Positions 6,740 through 8,165 of a DNA stretch of 8,165 nt are shown in pieces (positions within the stretch are counted from its first letter, which is position 1; each line of letters opens with the position of its first letter). The notes under the pieces were generated by a model, which saw nothing but the letters and a program-made list of their open reading frames with translations, made no database searches and was not told where the DNA came from. This DNA comes from Methanomassiliicoccaceae archaeon UBA404. GTDB taxonomy: Archaea > Thermoplasmatota > Thermoplasmata > Methanomassiliicoccales > Methanomethylophilaceae. A program made the position numbers and the translations under genes. Location of the stretch: the NCBI GenBank assembly GCA_002498605.1, contig DAHY01000008.1:1-8165 (forward strand). Reading direction: 5' to 3'.

Positions 6740-6859
6740 GAATCCGTCGGATTTGATCGGTTAATCGGATGTTGAGCGCTTTTCCGCTCATGTTTCAGCT
6801 GTGGAGCTGTCCGTACTCTGTAAATCATTCGGTTTTATGCCGAGGGTGTCGAAGAGACG
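6740..6859 (-). repeat. Inverted IS left end forming copy B's right arm
   Basis: Read on the plus strand, this segment contains the last transposase codons (MNPSDLIG then TAA at 6761-6763), the hairpin GAGCG...CGCTC, and the end GGGTGTCGAAGAGACG. It is an inversion of the left end of this IS. It is closer to copy A's left end (the TTCGGTTTTATGCCG stretch) than to copy B's own left end, so it may come from another copy. Confidence 0.82.
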
Positions 6860-6909
6860 TCAAAATAAAGAAAGTCTTAAATAAAATATCGTGACATTGT
6901 GTATCGAAT

Positions 6910-7060
6910 AATCTGCTCAGGGGGCGGATTCGGGAGATCGGCTCTGTCCGTACGGCGGCCAATCTTCGAAAAAATTCCTCCTTATGGAGGAATTTCGATT
7001 ACGATTCGAAAACCGGATCCTTCGATTACAATACGAATAATTTCACCTCCTGAGCAGATT
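6910..7060. repeat. Small MITE-like element with 15-bp inverted ends
   Basis: AATCTGCTCAGGGGG (6910-6924) and CCTCCTGAGCAGATT (7046-7060) are inverted copies with one mismatch. The interior holds a 10-bp-arm hairpin and two 17-base near-identical direct repeats, TTCGATTACGATTCGAA (6994-7010) and TTCGATTACAATACGAA (7021-7037). No target duplication is evident. It could be an independent miniature element or the modified left end of the adjacent IS. Confidence 0.4.
6972..6995. repeat. Perfect stem-loop AAATTCCTCC-TTAT-GGAGGAATTT
   Basis: The arms 6972-6981 and 6986-6995 are exact reverse complements around a 4-base loop, and the stem extends further (TCGA/TCGA) past a 2-base bulge. It is central in the MITE-like element. 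There is no T run after it on either strand that would make it a standard terminator. Confidence 0.55.
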
Positions 7061-7201
7061 TGCTCTTTTCGTTCGTATTCGTTACTTTTTCTAATTTCCC
7101 GTATGATTCACGGCTCGAACCTTTTACTAATACGATTGCAATCAAAACGTGGATTCCAAAGTGGCCGACATTACGTGATAACCGCGATAGCCAGGGCTGT
7201 G

Positions 7202-7216
7202 CCGTGCTGCGCACGG
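7202..7216 (-). terminator. GC-rich stem-loop after the second transposase
   Basis: CCGTGC and GCACGG pair around the loop TGC, 6 bases beyond the transposase stop codon on the minus strand. No U-rich tail follows, so it could be an mRNA 3'-end structure rather than an intrinsic terminator. Confidence 0.25.
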
Positions 7217-7222
7217 GCCCGT

Positions 7223-8165
7223 TCAGAAACCCAGAAGGAATCTGTACTCCACACCTAAGGCGTCAAGAATACCGAAAACGTTTTCTCTCAGACCGGAAGA
7301 TCCGCTGAACCTCATCGCATCCCCGTCGCGGTCGTACTCCACAATGCCGTTGTCCAACTCGTCAATGACTTTGTTCGCGGTCATCTTTCCGGGAAGCACC
7401 GAGTCCATAACATTACTGAGCATAGTTGCGAGGGATACTACAGTAACCATAGCGTCCTGTCTTCTGTGAAGATGCAGATACACATGATTCACACCCATAC
7501 CGGATTTCATGATGCGGAAGTTCTTTTCGCTGTGATACTGTCCCAAATACACGTCCACAACCTTGTCGGCCGTCGCGCCTTTGCGAAGATCGTCCCCGTC
7601 TTCGACGGCGAAGGGGAGGTTTGTCACCAGAACTCGGATCGAAAACCTCTCTGCGGCTTCGGCGATTCTGTCCTCAACGATTGAAACCGTACCGGTGCGT
7701 CCCCGCCAATGGGGACCGTCCGGATCCTTCTTCATCAACCTTGGATCTTCCGAGAATATCACATCCGTACGGTAGGCTCCGCAGTACCCGTCCATCATTT
7801 CATCGAAAGCCTTGCGCGCATCGTCTTCGCAGAAAAACTTCCTGCTCTTGAATTTGGATATGCGTTTTGTTGCAATCTCGAATCCTCCGTTCCTGAGATA
7901 TTCCGAAGATTCCTCTATGCCTCCGGGCAGTCTGTATGCCACGAACCTAAGTTTTCCGTTTCCGTATTCCGATTCGGTATCGTACAGATATCTTCCCGGA
8001 TGCCTCGGGGAGGCATCCATCACCCCGGTGATTGCAGAGGACACAACGGAATCCCTAACCAAACCGTTGAAATTGGACGGTGCTTTGGTGACGAACCCCC
8101 ATCTCAGTCCCAGAAGACGGTCGATTGTCACATTATTCGCGAGTTTGCAGTCCGCGGAGATTACG
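7223..8165 (-). CDS. Second IS4-superfamily/IS1634-like transposase (5' end outside window)
   Basis: The frame is open from the right edge to a TGA at 7223-7225, giving 313 visible codons, so the N-terminus lies outside the window. Near the edge, ISADCKLANN aligns with VADCKLVN of the copy A transposase and holds the second catalytic aspartate. Further on, Y-xx-Q-xxx-E-xxxxxx-K in VYLGQYHSEKNFRIMKSG supplies the catalytic glutamate, again with Q for the usual R. The third D should be outside the window. The rest differs strongly from copy A, including the C-terminus (GVEYRFLLGF), so this is a different IS of the same broad group. A GTG at 8131 is internal, not the true start, because conserved sequence lies upstream of it. 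The frame is intact as far as visible. Confidence 0.82.
   Translation of the reverse strand, partial: VISADCKLANNVTIDRLLGLRWGFVTKAPSNFNGLVRDSVVSSAITGVMDASPRHPGRYLYDTESEYGNGKLRFVAYRLPGGIEESSEYLRNGGFEIATKRISKFKSRKFFCEDDARKAFDEMMDGYCGAYRTDVIFSEDPRLMKKDPDGPHWRGRTGTVSIVEDRIAEAAERFSIRVLVTNLPFAVEDGDDLRKGATADKVVDVYLGQYHSEKNFRIMKSGMGVNHVYLHLHRRQDAMVTVVSLATMLSNVMDSVLPGKMTANKVIDELDNGIVEYDRDGDAMRFSGSSGLRENVFGILDALGVEYRFLLGF

Larger units (their letters stand above)
5776..6859 (-). mobile_element. Rearranged fold-back IS1634-like element, copy B
   Basis: This 1084-bp derivative is of the same IS as copy A. From 5776 to about 6739 it runs parallel to copy A (left end plus the 3' half of the transposase). 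From 6740 to 6859 it carries an inverted copy of the IS left end, matching copy A 2454-2573 over 120 bases without net gain or loss. Both termini therefore derive from one IS end and form long terminal inverted repeats. The 5' half of the transposase, its promoter and the original right end are missing. It cannot move by itself but could be mobilised by the transposase of copy A. Confidence 0.82.
6860..7222. other. Gene-free stretch between copy B and the second transposase
   Basis: These 363 bases have no convincing gene. They contain a pair of 15-bp inverted repeats 151 bp apart (6910-7060) with a hairpin and direct repeats inside, then the 3' flank of the next transposase. Part of it probably belongs to the terminal region of that second IS. 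Confidence 0.5.

Noticed and set aside
6378..6764. Plus-strand open frame across copy B ending MNPSDLIG
   Set aside because: It is antisense to the transposase remnant and only becomes sense for eight codons after the inverted junction; it is a by-product of the rearrangement, not a gene.
2454..6859. ACGTC near both outer sides of copy B as a target duplication
   Set aside because: The right-hand ACGTC overlaps the terminal repeat itself and the distances from the two ends differ, so it is probably chance.
6910..7060. CRISPR-like array
   Set aside because: Only two direct repeats, imperfect, and a single spacer of 10 to 27 bases; no leader or cas genes.
7026..7214. 62-codon minus-strand open frame downstream of the second transposase
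   Set aside because: No recognisable domain, overlaps the MITE-like repeats and lies in the expected 3' flank of an IS.

Overview
The window looks like a piece of an IS-rich prokaryotic chromosome, more likely archaeal than bacterial. Pointers to archaea are TATA-type boxes (CTATATATAG upstream of the first transposase, TTTATA upstream of the hypothetical gene) and the absence of convincing Shine-Dalgarno sequences before the chromosomal genes. A Thermoplasmata/Methanomassiliicoccales-like methanogen is one guess. It rests on general resemblance only, and no rRNA or lineage marker is present. The chromosomal genes at the left are visibly AT-richer than the transposase genes.

Left part (1-2406, + strand): a surface-sugar operon fragment. 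It holds the last 14 codons of an upstream gene (1-42), a KdsB-type CMP-ulosonate cytidylyltransferase (66-803), and a 530-residue protein (814-2406) with an N-terminal HMGL/DRE-TIM metal-dependent aldolase domain and an extra C-terminal Rossmann-like domain. The close spacing suggests co-transcription. A plausible joint role is to build a 2-keto-3-deoxy sugar acid by pyruvate aldol chemistry and activate it with CTP. The cytidylyltransferase lacks the usual KDO-site motif, so the sugar may not be KDO.

Middle part (2454-6859): two related copies of one IS1634-like insertion sequence (IS4 superfamily) bracket a 1.25-kb segment. Copy A (2454-4524) is near full length, with a 569-residue DDE transposase on the minus strand. 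It has a TATA box, a perfect 15-bp-arm palindrome at the predicted transcription start, and an in-frame TGA between an upstream ATG and the annotated start. Copy B (5776-6859) is a broken fold-back derivative. It keeps the 3' half of the transposase, with several frameshifts, and its right end is an inverted copy of the IS's own left end, joined at a short microhomology. The cargo is one DUF2971-like hypothetical gene (4906-5715, minus) and 381 bp without a gene.

Right part (6860-8165): a 363-bp gene-free stretch carries a small element bounded by 15-bp inverted repeats (6910-7060). It is followed by the 3' part of a second, different IS1634/IS4-type transposase (7223 to the right edge, minus strand). 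The main story is therefore an IS landing zone directly downstream of a glycan-biosynthesis operon, with a possible composite transposon carrying an uncharacterised gene.
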